From: an uncultured Pelagibacteraceae bacterium
Lineage (GTDB): Bacteria > Pseudomonadota > Alphaproteobacteria > Pelagibacterales > Pelagibacteraceae
DNA length: 64,000 bases
Assembly: GCA_902573755.1 (NCBI GenBank)
Contig: CACGLD010000001.1
Span: 103,241 to 167,240 of the forward strand
Direction of reading: 5' to 3'
Shown here: positions 38,257-46,808 of the stretch, one piece after another
How positions within the stretch are numbered: the first letter of the stretch is position 1
How the letters are laid out: each line of letters begins with the position of its first letter
Program-made: the position numbers and the translations under genes
Notes under the pieces: generated by a model
What the model saw: only the letters and a program-made list of their open reading frames with translations
What the model was told of the DNA's origin: nothing
Databases searched by the model: none

Positions 38257-38668
38257 AGGAAAACTTCCTTTTACCCTTAAACATAAACATGCTGATCATG
38301 AAACATTAAAACCCGCAAACCAAATGCCTAAAATAGATTATCCAAAATATGATAATGTGATTACTTTTGATAAAACAAGTTCAGTGTATTTAACAGGAAC
38401 TAATCACGCAGATAATCAGCCGGTTCATTTAAAACTTAAAGATCCTGATTTACCAATCAATTATACTTTAGAAAAATTTGATGAACCTGCTCAAAGATAT
38501 TGTCCTGCAGGAGTTTATGAAGTTCAAAAAGAAAATGATGTAAATAAATTTGTAATTAATTCTCAAAATTGTATTCACTGTAAAACATGTGATATCAAAG
38601 AACCTTCTCAAAATATAACTTGGGTTACACCAGAAGGAAGTGGTGGTCCAAGATATGGAAATATGTAA
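38210..38668 (+). pseudogene. ETF-QO C-terminal part with [4Fe-4S] domain, in the shifted frame
   Basis: In the +1 frame from just after the G run, the protein continues through FRGKLPFTLKHKHADHET and SSVYLTGTNHADNQPVHLKL to the cluster domain. The four cysteines are in YCPAGVYE and CIHCKTCDIK, ending TPEGSGGPRYGNM. An ATG at 38324 in this frame gives a 114-residue stand-alone reading, but the conserved sequence starts before it, so this is the tail of the upstream gene. Either a sequencing or assembly indel, a true mutation, or a frameshift site. Confidence 0.85.
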
Positions 38669-39043
38669 TTAAGATAAATCTATTGCAAACTTTTTTAAAG
38701 TTTCAATAGGTACATATTTAAGAGTGTTTTCGTGAGTTCTTTTCAAAAATATTGGACATCCTTTACCGGCTTCAACTGCTCTTGCATACCAACTAGCACA
38801 CAAACACCATCCATCTCCATCTTTTAAACCTGGAAACCCAAATTCAGGATGTGGAGTAATTAAATCGTTACCTGCTTCTTTCATCCACTCTAAGCATTCA
38901 GTAGTAACTTTAGCACAAACTGTATGAAGTCCATGATCATTCTCGTCAGTGTTACAACAACCATCACGAAACCAACCTGTTAAAGGATCATTTGAACATT
39001 CTTCTAGATCTTCACCTAGAACATTTTTTTGTTTCTCGCTCAT
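38669..39043 (-). CDS. DUF2237 family protein
   Basis: 124-residue cysteine-rich protein with the family start NVLGEDLEECSNDPLTGWFRDGCC, then VCAKVTTECLEWMKEAGNDL and DGDGWCLCASWY. Function unknown. It begins directly after the hisI stop, and its stop is adjacent to the ETF-QO stop on the other strand. Confidence 0.9.
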   Translation of the reverse strand: MSEKQKNVLGEDLEECSNDPLTGWFRDGCCNTDENDHGLHTVCAKVTTECLEWMKEAGNDLITPHPEFGFPGLKDGDGWCLCASWYARAVEAGKGCPIFLKRTHENTLKYVPIETLKKFAIDLS

Positions 39044-39511
39044 TTAAATTTTTGTAGGATTTGGTTGACCTTTATAAACTTCTTCAGGGTCGAATTTTTT
39101 TTCTTTTTCAAGAAATTCCATTTCAACTTTTCTTCCGTTTTCTATTGGTCCCATAGGAATTGATCTATAAAAACATGATCTATAACCAACATGACAACTA
39201 GCTCCATCGCCGATATCAACTGTTAACCATATTGAGTCTTGATCATCATCAATTCTTATTTCAGTAACCTTTTGTGTAAAACCACTTGTTTTACCTTTGT
39301 GCCAGATAGCTTTTCTCGATCTACTAAAATAGTGCGCCTCTTTAGTTTCAATTGTCTTTTTAAGAGCTTCTACATTCATATATCCATGCATTAAAATATC
39401 TTTAGTTTTTGAGCACATAGTAATAACAGGGATCAACCCATCATTATCAAATTTGGGTGAAAGAAGATTTCCCTCTTCAATATCATAGATATTTTCTCTT
39501 TTTTTGAACAT
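39044..39511 (-). CDS. hisI: phosphoribosyl-AMP cyclohydrolase
   Basis: Third step of histidine synthesis, opening the purine ring of PR-AMP. 155 residues. Core motifs: WHKGKTSG at about residues 70-77, the Asp-rich metal site IDDDQDSI at 87-94 and the zinc region DGASCHVGYRSCF with Cys106 and Cys113. It is not fused to HisE. Starts 77 bases from folE in divergent orientation. Confidence 0.95.
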   Translation of the reverse strand: MFKKRENIYDIEEGNLLSPKFDNDGLIPVITMCSKTKDILMHGYMNVEALKKTIETKEAHYFSRSRKAIWHKGKTSGFTQKVTEIRIDDDQDSIWLTVDIGDGASCHVGYRSCFYRSIPMGPIENGRKVEMEFLEKEKKFDPEEVYKGQPNPTKI

Positions 39512-39588
39512 AAGAGGTGATTATGTAGCACATATCTAAATATATTAAATATTTTTAAATTAAGGTAATTACTGTATAAAAAGGCGCT

Positions 39589-40209
39589 ATGAAATTAGTA
39601 AAAGACTCAGACGACAAAAATATAGATACAAAAAAAGTCTCAGATAAAGAAGCTGAAGAGGCTATCAGAACCATTTTATCTTGGATGGGTGAAGATCCTA
39701 AAAGAGAAGGGTTGTTAGAGACTCCTAAAAGAGTTGTAAAAGCATTCAAAGAATATTTTCAAGGTTACAATGAGGATGCAAAAAAAGTATTAGATAAAAC
39801 TTTCGGTGATGTTGAAGGTTATAGTGACATGGTTGTTCAAAAAAATATATCAGTTCAAAGTCACTGTGAACATCACATGGCTCCAATTATAGGTAAAGCT
39901 CATGTTGCCTACATACCCAATGAAAGAGTTGTAGGATTAAGCAAAATTGCAAGAGTAGTTGAAATATTTTCAAAGAGATTACAAACGCAAGAAAGATTAA
40001 CAGTTCAAATAGCAAATACTTTAATGGAAGCTTTGGATGCAAAAGGTGTAGCTGTTACAATAGATTCAACTCATCAGTGTATGACTATGAGAGGTATTAA
40101 AAAAGAACAAGCAACAACAGTAACTAATTTTTACTTAGGCCAATTTAAAGAAGATTTAAGTTATCAAAATAGATATTTACGATTTATCAGCACTACGTTA
40201 AAAGATTAA
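39589..40209 (+). CDS. folE: GTP cyclohydrolase I
   Basis: First step of folate and pterin synthesis: GTP to 7,8-dihydroneopterin triphosphate. 206 residues; zinc ligands are in HCEHHMAP (Cys93, His96 area) and THQCMTMRG (Cys164). The LQTQERLT signature is present. Upstream gene products use THF heavily. The GTG start of the next gene is one base after the stop. Confidence 0.97.
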   Translation: MKLVKDSDDKNIDTKKVSDKEAEEAIRTILSWMGEDPKREGLLETPKRVVKAFKEYFQGYNEDAKKVLDKTFGDVEGYSDMVVQKNISVQSHCEHHMAPIIGKAHVAYIPNERVVGLSKIARVVEIFSKRLQTQERLTVQIANTLMEALDAKGVAVTIDSTHQCMTMRGIKKEQATTVTNFYLGQFKEDLSYQNRYLRFISTTLKD

Positions 40210-40210
40210 A

Positions 40211-41212
40211 GTGTCCGATCAATTCAAAGCAATAGTCCTTAACCAAGAAGGCGAAAATTTTTCGCGAGAAGTAAAGTCTTTAGATAAAAGTTTTTTAAAA
40301 CATGGGGATGTAACAGTAAAAGTAGAATATTCAGATTTAAATTTTAAAGATGGAATGATTCTAAAAAATGGAGGAAGATTAGTAAAAGAATATCCTCATA
40401 TTCCAGGAATTGATTTTTCAGGAAAAGTTATTGGAAGTGATAATCCTAAATTTAAAGAAGGTGACGAAGTAATACTTACTGGCTTTAGAGTAGGGGAAGT
40501 TTTTTTTGGAGGGTTTTCTCAAATTGCAAAAGTAAGTGGAGATTTTTTAGTTAAAAAACCAGATAGCTTGACAAGTAAACAAGCAATGATTTTAGGAACA
40601 GCAGGTTTAACTTCTTTAATGAGTGCTTTTGCTATTCAAGCAAGAGAAAGTATTTTGTTAGGAGAAAAAGTTAACGATGTTTTAGTAACTGGTGCAACAG
40701 GTGGGGTTGGTAGTGTAGCTGTGATGGCTTTAACTAAATTAGGATATAATGTAACTGCAGTAACTGGAAAAGACTCTAAATCAGATTATTTAAAATCATT
40801 AGGAGCTAAAAATATTATAAATAGGGCTGAATTTGATAAAGACCCAAGACCAATAGATAAGGGTTTATGGGATGGAGTAGTTGATACTGTTGGTGGAAAA
40901 ATTTTAGCAAATGCAATTGCTCAAACAAAATCAAATGGAATAATTGCAGTTTGTGGAAATGCAAACAGCAATGAGCTTAATACAAATTTACTTCCTTTTA
41001 TGTTAAGAGGTATAAAAGTTTGGGGAATGGACTCTGCTAATTGCAGTATTAAAAGAAGGGAGTTTATTTGGGCAGAGGCTCCAAAATTATTAGATTTTGA
41101 CTTACTAGAAAAATCAGTTTTAACAGTAAATTTGGAAGAGTTGATTGAAACTTATCCAAAAATTTTAAAAGGTGAAATTTCTGGAAGAGTATTAGTTGAT
41201 TTAAATAAATAA
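40211..41212 (+). CDS. acrylyl-CoA reductase-like MDR quinone oxidoreductase (AcuI/YhdH)
   Basis: 333-residue zinc-free medium-chain dehydrogenase. The pattern DLNFKDGMILKNGGRLVKEYPHIPGIDFSG and VLVTGATGGVGSVAVMALTKLGY at the NADPH site match AcuI/YhdH, which reduces acryloyl-CoA to propionyl-CoA. This would dispose of acrylate from DMSP cleavage, so it is of interest with the DddP-like gene at 25925. The start is GTG at 40211. The LysR gene starts on the last base of its stop. Confidence 0.87.
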   Translation: MSDQFKAIVLNQEGENFSREVKSLDKSFLKHGDVTVKVEYSDLNFKDGMILKNGGRLVKEYPHIPGIDFSGKVIGSDNPKFKEGDEVILTGFRVGEVFFGGFSQIAKVSGDFLVKKPDSLTSKQAMILGTAGLTSLMSAFAIQARESILLGEKVNDVLVTGATGGVGSVAVMALTKLGYNVTAVTGKDSKSDYLKSLGAKNIINRAEFDKDPRPIDKGLWDGVVDTVGGKILANAIAQTKSNGIIAVCGNANSNELNTNLLPFMLRGIKVWGMDSANCSIKRREFIWAEAPKLLDFDLLEKSVLTVNLEELIETYPKILKGEISGRVLVDLNK

Positions 41213-42099
41213 TGGATTGGGACAAATTAAAAATTTTTCATGCAGTAGCCGAGGCTGGAAGTTTTACAAATGCTACTGTTAACTTAAATCTTAGTCAATC
41301 AGCAATTAGCAGACAAATTCAATCATTAGAGCAAGATTTAAAAGTACAACTGTTTGAAAGACACGCAAGAGGATTAACACTTACAGAAAATGGTGAATAT
41401 GTTTTTAAAACAGCTCATGAAGTAATAAGTAAACTGAAAGAAGTTGAAACTTCATTAGGGGATCAAAAAAATAAACCTACAGGCAAATTAACAATTACGA
41501 CCGTAAGAAGTTTCGGAACTCACTGGTTAACACCAAGAATTCAAGAATTTATGAGACTAAACCCTGAAATTGAAATCGAATTAGTTTTTGATGACAAAGA
41601 ATTAGATTTAAGTACTCGACAAGCTGATATTGGAATTTTCATGAGAAGACCAAAACAGCTTAATTATATTCAGAAAAAATTAGTAGATATTAAGTACTAT
41701 ATTTATGGATCAAACAAGTACTTAGAAAAAAATGGAATGCCAAAAACAATAGGTGACTTAAATAAACATAAATTCATTTCTTTTGGAAAAGGCGCCCCTT
41801 CACCAGTTTATAATCCAGATTGGGCACTGAAAATTGGAATGCATGATGGAAAGAAAAGAAAAACAATAATGAAAGTAAATAGTGTAATGGGATTATTGTT
41901 AGCTGTTGAATCTGGAGTTGGATTAGCAGCTCTTCCAGAATATTTAGTATCAAATTCTAATAACGTAATTAAAGTGCTTCCAAAAGTAGAAGGACCTATA
42001 ACAGAAGCACACTTTGTTTACCCGCAATCCTTAAAAAACACAGCTAGAGTTCAAGCTTTCAGAAATTTCCTATTCAGTAAAATTGGCGACTGGAAATAG
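41212..42099 (+). CDS. LysR-family transcriptional regulator
   Basis: 295-residue regulator: winged helix-turn-helix at residues 1-60 (LKIFHAVAEAGSFTNATVNLNLSQSAISRQI), then a periplasmic-binding-like sensor domain. The GcvA-like subgroup is suggested by ARGLTLTENGEYVFKTAHE. It overlaps the AcuI-like gene by one base and so is probably co-transcribed and may regulate that operon. Effector unknown. Confidence 0.92.
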   Translation: MDWDKLKIFHAVAEAGSFTNATVNLNLSQSAISRQIQSLEQDLKVQLFERHARGLTLTENGEYVFKTAHEVISKLKEVETSLGDQKNKPTGKLTITTVRSFGTHWLTPRIQEFMRLNPEIEIELVFDDKELDLSTRQADIGIFMRRPKQLNYIQKKLVDIKYYIYGSNKYLEKNGMPKTIGDLNKHKFISFGKGAPSPVYNPDWALKIGMHDGKKRKTIMKVNSVMGLLLAVESGVGLAALPEYLVSNSNNVIKVLPKVEGPITEAHFVYPQSLKNTARVQAFRNFLFSKIGDWK

Positions 42100-42158
42100 A
42101 AAAATAGCCAAAACCTCCCTAAATTATTAATAAATTTAAATCTGCGACACTATTGCGA

Positions 42159-42198
42159 TTGATAATCATTCTCATTGCGAATAGTTATCATTCTCAAA
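42159..42198 (+). promoter_or_regulatory. tandem Fur-type boxes upstream of the ferric binding protein gene
   Basis: Two copies of ATCATTCTCA (42165-42174 and 42187-42196), each preceded by an AT-rich GATA or TTA, resemble iron-responsive Fur boxes (GATAATCATTCTCATT and TTATCATTCTCA). Their 22-bp spacing is two helix turns. They lie 25-65 bases before the start codon of an iron transporter binding protein, which supports iron-dependent repression. Confidence 0.7.
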
Positions 42199-42223
42199 AA
42201 TAACGTAATAATTAAGGAGTTTA

Positions 42224-43252
42224 ATGAGAAAATTAGCAATTTTAGCGTTAATTACATCTTTATTTGTATCAACTTTTGCGATTGCGAATGAGGTAAATGT
42301 ATTTAATGCAAGGCATTATAAGGCTGATGCTGAAATGTATGGAAAATTTACAGCAGCTACAGGAATTAAAGTAAATTTAATTAATGGAAAATCAGGAGCT
42401 TTAGAAAAAAGAATAGCCGAAGAAGGAGCAGATTCTTCAGCTGATCTTTATATTACTGCGGATGCTGGAAGATGTGGCGCAATGGATGCCAAAGGTTTGC
42501 TTCAACGTGGTTTATCATCTGCAACAATTAAAGCATCTGTTCCACAAAACTTTAGAACCAACAAATGGGTTGGAGTAGCAAAAAGAGCAAGAATTATTTA
42601 TTACTCACCTGAAAGAGTTAGTGGAGCTGAATTATCAGGTTTGACTTATGAAAGTTTAGCTGATCCAAAATGGAAAGGTAGATTGGTAATAAGAAAATCT
42701 AGCAATATTTATAATAAATCTCTTGTAGCTTCATTAATTGCAAATAATGGAAAAAAAGCTACAGCTGAATGGGCAAAAGGTGTTGTTGCTAACATGGCTA
42801 GAGATTCTAAAGGAAACGATAGAGCTCAAATTATGGCAGTAGCAGCTGGCGAAGCTGATATTGCAGTAGCTAACACTTATTATTTAGCACTTATGCTTTC
42901 AGGTAAAAAAGGTGCTGAACAACAAGCAGCTGCAAAAAAAGTTAAAGCGTTTTTTCCAAACCAGCAAGGTAGAGGAACACACATGAATATTAGTTGTGCT
43001 GCTTTAGTTAAAGGTGCACCTAATAAAGCAAACGCAATTGCACTTGTTGACTTTTTGTTATCACCAGAGTCTCAGGAACACTTTACGAATAATACGTTTG
43101 AGTTTCCAATGATTGATGGTGTTTCTCCAAGTCCACTAGTTGTGAATAATTTAGGGTTAGATTTTAAACAAGATTTAGCAACTAAAGTTTCAACTTATGG
43201 AAAAAATCAAGCTGCTGCATTAGAAGTTATGACAGCTGCTGGTTGGAAGTAA
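42224..43252 (+). CDS. ferric iron ABC transporter substrate-binding protein (FutA/FbpA/SfuA type)
   Basis: Periplasmic Fe(III) binding protein, 342 residues, with a signal peptide cut after IAN. The EVNVFNARHYKADAEMYGKF start, WVGVAKRARIIYYSPERV and paired tyrosines (TYYLALML region) are typical iron-site pieces. A good SD (TTAAGGAG) precedes the ATG. Matching permease and ATPase genes follow at 44119 and 45735, separated by a small gene and a peroxiredoxin gene. Confidence 0.93.
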   Translation: MRKLAILALITSLFVSTFAIANEVNVFNARHYKADAEMYGKFTAATGIKVNLINGKSGALEKRIAEEGADSSADLYITADAGRCGAMDAKGLLQRGLSSATIKASVPQNFRTNKWVGVAKRARIIYYSPERVSGAELSGLTYESLADPKWKGRLVIRKSSNIYNKSLVASLIANNGKKATAEWAKGVVANMARDSKGNDRAQIMAVAAGEADIAVANTYYLALMLSGKKGAEQQAAAKKVKAFFPNQQGRGTHMNISCAALVKGAPNKANAIALVDFLLSPESQEHFTNNTFEFPMIDGVSPSPLVVNNLGLDFKQDLATKVSTYGKNQAAALEVMTAAGWK

Positions 43253-43258
43253 CAAATA

Positions 43259-43444
43259 GTGAAAAAGAATTTATTCAATTTTGATTTAAGTAATTCTTCT
43301 GTCATGAGCGGTTCACTTGAGGGTCAGATAACATGTGAACCATGCTCATCAGAGTGTGAAAAGATTAAAAGAAAAATAAATAATAGAAAATTATCTGAGA
43401 TTGAAAAAGACGAGGCTCTAGACATCCTCACTCCTTTTAAATGA
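43259..43444 (+). CDS. small cysteine-containing protein, unknown
   Basis: 61-residue frame from GTG at 43259 with a Cys-x-x-Cys-x3-Cys motif (CEPCSSEC) in its middle and a basic helical C-terminus. It begins six bases after the futA stop. It could bind a metal, which would suit the setting, but I do not recognise it. Confidence 0.5.
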   Translation: MKKNLFNFDLSNSSVMSGSLEGQITCEPCSSECEKIKRKINNRKLSEIEKDEALDILTPFK

Positions 43445-43464
43445 TGATATATTTCTTTTTAGAC

Positions 43465-43524
43465 GGTGCCCACGTCACTCTCCTTTAGGATCTTTACCCT
43501 TTCCTAAAAATTGTCGTGGGCATT
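43465..43524 (+). ncRNA. nested-hairpin element before the peroxiredoxin gene
   Basis: Outer arms TGCCCACG (43467-43474) and CGTGGGCA (43515-43522) close a domain, extended by two G-U pairs; within it TTTAGGA (43484-43490) and TCCTAAA (43502-43508) form a second stem with an 11-base loop. The element fills most of the 88-base gap and ends about 10 bases before the peroxiredoxin ATG, and there is no U tract, so it is not a simple terminator. It may be a leader RNA or a protein-binding site. Strand is not settled by sequence. Confidence 0.45.
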
Positions 43525-43532
43525 AAAAAAAT

Positions 43533-44078
43533 ATGATTGAAGGATTTAAAATACCCCAAGTAACTTTTAGAATTAGAGAAGGTGATACTTCGGATAATGA
43601 AATTGCATGTGCAATTGGTGGGAAGTGGACAAATAAATCTACTGATGATTTTTTTAAAAATAAAAGAGTAATTTTATTTAGTTTACCTGGTGCATTTACA
43701 CCAACATGTTCATCTCAACAATTACCTGGATTTGAAAAAAGTGCTGATGAATTAAAAAAACATGGTATTGACGAAATTTATTGTTGTTCAGTAAATGACT
43801 CATATGTCATGAATGCTTGGTCAAAAAAAATGGGTATTTCTAATGTTAAAGTAATACCAGATGGATCAGGACTTTTTACAAAATATATGGGAATGTTAAT
43901 CTCCAAAGACCATGATGGATTTGGCCAAAGAAGTTGGAGGTATATGGCAGTTATTAATGATGGTATTGTTGAAAAATGGTGGCAGGAGCCTGGAATTAAT
44001 AATTCAGGCTCAGATGATGACCCGTATATAGAAACCACACCAGAAAATACACTAAAATACCTTTCTGAGTCAAAGTAA
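43533..44078 (+). CDS. peroxiredoxin (Prx5-like)
   Basis: 181-residue thiol peroxidase reducing hydrogen peroxide and organic peroxides. The peroxidatic Cys59 lies in LPGAFTPTCSSQQLPGF and the Arg of the active site follows at about residue 130 (GQRSWRY). Compact, no signal peptide. The location within an iron-uptake unit fits oxidative stress coupling. Fusion partner glutaredoxin is absent. Confidence 0.93.
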   Translation: MIEGFKIPQVTFRIREGDTSDNEIACAIGGKWTNKSTDDFFKNKRVILFSLPGAFTPTCSSQQLPGFEKSADELKKHGIDEIYCCSVNDSYVMNAWSKKMGISNVKVIPDGSGLFTKYMGMLISKDHDGFGQRSWRYMAVINDGIVEKWWQEPGINNSGSDDDPYIETTPENTLKYLSESK

Positions 44079-44118
44079 AATCATATTAAAAAAATTTTTT
44101 TATATTATAAAACTCTTA

Positions 44119-45738
44119 ATGTTAAAGAATTTAAATATCTGGTTTCTATCCTCTTTATTGGTGTCTATAGGCGTATTAATTCCAATCGTTACAGTTTTTT
44201 TTAGTTTTTTTGAAGAGACTTCAAATTATTATCAAGTATTAAAAGATACTTTTTTATTTGAGTATATTTTTAATTCTTTCTCACTACTATTCTGTGTCTT
44301 GATCTTAACATTTATAATAGGTACTGCATCTGCATACTTGGTTTCATTTTATAAATTTCCTTTAAGTGATTTCTTTAAATGGGGTCTTATACTTTCTTTC
44401 GCTGTTCCACCTTACATTTATGCATATTCTTTGACGGCCTTTTTTGAAAATTATGGTACAGCTTTTACAATCTTGACAAATTTATTTGGAGAAGGGGAAT
44501 ACAACAAACATATCCCAAAGTTCGATGGTGTTCTTGGAGCGGTACTTTCCCTTTCATTTTCATTATACGCTTATGTATATATTCTTTCTAGAGCATCATT
44601 TTTATATCAATCTCAAAACTTAATTGACTTAGGAAGAAGTTTAGGTTTTTCAAAATTTAAATCTTTATATTCTTTGATATTACCAGCTGCTAGGCCAGCT
44701 ATAGTCGCTGGATTATCTCTTGTTGCGATGGAAACATTAGCGGAATTTGGTGCAGTTGATTTTTTTTCAATAAACACCTTAACCACTGGAATTTATAATT
44801 CATGGATTACATTTGATGACTTGGCTTTTTCAAATAGATTGTCCTTTTTCTTACTAATATTTATATTTACATGTTTTATAATTGAAAATTTTTCTAGAAA
44901 AAAAGCTAAATATCATTTTAATTCAAGAGGTGGATTTAAACAAAAAGAAAAAATTATATTGTCTGGAAAAAAATCTTTTTTTGCATTTTTGTTTTGTTTT
45001 ATTATTTTCTTTTTAAGTTTTTTATTTCCTTTAAGCCAAATGTTATATTGGACAATTAAATTTCCAGAAAATCTCTTTGATATTGATGTAATTTCACTTA
45101 CTTTAAATACAATTTATTTGGTGATTTTATCTAGCATAGTCTTGATTTTATTTTCTTTAATTTCAAATTATGGAAATAGAGTTTCTAGAAACAAAGTTTT
45201 AAATTTTTTATCAACTATATCCATATCAGGTTATGCTATTCCAGGTGTTATTTTAGCTGTAGCATTTATTACTTTTATTGCTTGGTTTGATGAAAATATT
45301 GTTAAAACTCTAGGATTTTTGTCTATTAAAAAAATCTTTATTGGTTCTGTTCTTGGTCTTGTTTTAGTTTATTTTGTAAGATTTTATTCATTAGCATTTA
45401 ATGGAATTAAGTCAGGCTATGAAAAAATAAATATTTCAGTTGATGAAAGTTCATATCTACTTGGTTACTCCAAAAAGAAAACCTTCATGAATATTCACGT
45501 TCCTTTCTTAAGAAATTCTCTTTTATTTGTAGCTATATTGATTTCTTTAGAAATAATAAGAGAGTTACCAATAACCCTTATTTTAAGACCATTTAATTTT
45601 GAAACTTTTGCAACAACCGCTTATATATCTGCATCTGAAGATTTGTTAGAAGCTGCAGCAGTTCCATCATTATTTTTAATTTTAATTGCAACTATATTTA
45701 TTATGTTTACATCTAAATATATTCTTAGAGAAAAATGA
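44119..45738 (+). CDS. ferric iron ABC transporter permease (FutB/FbpB type)
   Basis: 539-residue double-length permease with about twelve membrane segments and two permease domains, each with an EAA-type loop (SLGFSKFKSLYSLILPAARPA and SYLLGYSKKKTFMNIHVPFLRN). The stop overlaps the ATPase start as ATGA. Together with FutA at 42224 and the ATPase at 45735 it completes an iron importer. Confidence 0.92.
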   Translation: MLKNLNIWFLSSLLVSIGVLIPIVTVFFSFFEETSNYYQVLKDTFLFEYIFNSFSLLFCVLILTFIIGTASAYLVSFYKFPLSDFFKWGLILSFAVPPYIYAYSLTAFFENYGTAFTILTNLFGEGEYNKHIPKFDGVLGAVLSLSFSLYAYVYILSRASFLYQSQNLIDLGRSLGFSKFKSLYSLILPAARPAIVAGLSLVAMETLAEFGAVDFFSINTLTTGIYNSWITFDDLAFSNRLSFFLLIFIFTCFIIENFSRKKAKYHFNSRGGFKQKEKIILSGKKSFFAFLFCFIIFFLSFLFPLSQMLYWTIKFPENLFDIDVISLTLNTIYLVILSSIVLILFSLISNYGNRVSRNKVLNFLSTISISGYAIPGVILAVAFITFIAWFDENIVKTLGFLSIKKIFIGSVLGLVLVYFVRFYSLAFNGIKSGYEKINISVDESSYLLGYSKKKTFMNIHVPFLRNSLLFVAILISLEIIRELPITLILRPFNFETFATTAYISASEDLLEAAAVPSLFLILIATIFIMFTSKYILREK

Positions 45739-46796
45739 AAAATAATTTTTTAGAAATTAAAGGTGTTGATTTTATAATTGGTGGAAAAACCAAAGTTAAA
45801 AACGCATCATTTGCAATTGAAAATGAAGGAGAAACTTTGTGTATTTTAGGTCCTTCAGGAATTGGAAAAACAACAATCTTAAGAACAATTGCTGGCTTGG
45901 AGAATGTTGAAAAAGGTTCAATTAAATTAAATGGAAAATTAATATCTTCCAAAGATAAACATGTTGAGCCTGAAGACAGAAATGTATCTTTAGCTTTTCA
46001 AGATAATAGCTTGTTTCCACATTACACTGTTGAAAAGAATATATTGTTGGGCACTGAGAGAAATAAAGCAAAAAAGAAAAAAAAACTTACTTTTAAAGAG
46101 ATTATTGATTTACTGGATATTTCAAAAATACTTAAAAAATATCCACATGAAATAAGTGCTGGAGAGGCACAAAGAGCATCTCTTGCAAGATCTTTACTTA
46201 CACAACCTGATCTTTTGTTGTTAGACGAACCGTTATCGAATGTCGATCAAAGCTTTAAAGAGGAAATTCAAGTAAGATTAAAAAAAATTTTAACCAAATT
46301 AAAGATTACAACAATAATCGTAACTCATGACTCATACGAAGCTTTTTATTTGGGACACAAATGTGCAATTATATTAGATGGTCAAATCAAACAATTTGAT
46401 GATCCTTATAATGTTTATCACTTTCCAAATTCAGTCGAAGTAGTAAATTTTTTAAATCGTGGAATTTTAATTCCAGCAAAAGTTACAGGAGAAAATTCAC
46501 TAGAAAATGAGGATCTTGGAACAATTAAAGGTAATTTTATTAAGCATTATCCAAAAGGTTCAAATGTACAATTATTATTGCAACCAGAAGATCTTGAGCA
46601 CGATGATAAAAGTAATTTAAAACTAGAAGTAGTTGATCGAAAATTTAGAGGTACCAACTTTATTTATACTTTAAAAACTAATAGCGATTTATTAATACCA
46701 GTTTTTGTTCATTCTCATCACGAACATCAACATGAAGCTGATGAAAAGTTCGGAATTAAAAGACCGATTAATATTGATCACATAGTTTGTTTTTAA
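45735..46796 (+). CDS. ferric iron ABC transporter ATP-binding protein (FutC/FbpC type)
   Basis: 353-residue ATPase with Walker A GPSGIGKTT (about residue 38), signature ISAGEAQRASLARSL, Walker B LLLLDEPLSNVD and a C-terminal TOBE-like extension. The signature reads SAGEAQ in place of SGGQQQ, a mild variation. A histidine-rich tail (HSHHEHQHEADE) near the C-terminus is notable for an iron system. Confidence 0.93.
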   Translation: MKNNFLEIKGVDFIIGGKTKVKNASFAIENEGETLCILGPSGIGKTTILRTIAGLENVEKGSIKLNGKLISSKDKHVEPEDRNVSLAFQDNSLFPHYTVEKNILLGTERNKAKKKKKLTFKEIIDLLDISKILKKYPHEISAGEAQRASLARSLLTQPDLLLLDEPLSNVDQSFKEEIQVRLKKILTKLKITTIIVTHDSYEAFYLGHKCAIILDGQIKQFDDPYNVYHFPNSVEVVNFLNRGILIPAKVTGENSLENEDLGTIKGNFIKHYPKGSNVQLLLQPEDLEHDDKSNLKLEVVDRKFRGTNFIYTLKTNSDLLIPVFVHSHHEHQHEADEKFGIKRPINIDHIVCF

Positions 46797-46808
46797 TAAA
46801 ACAAGCGA

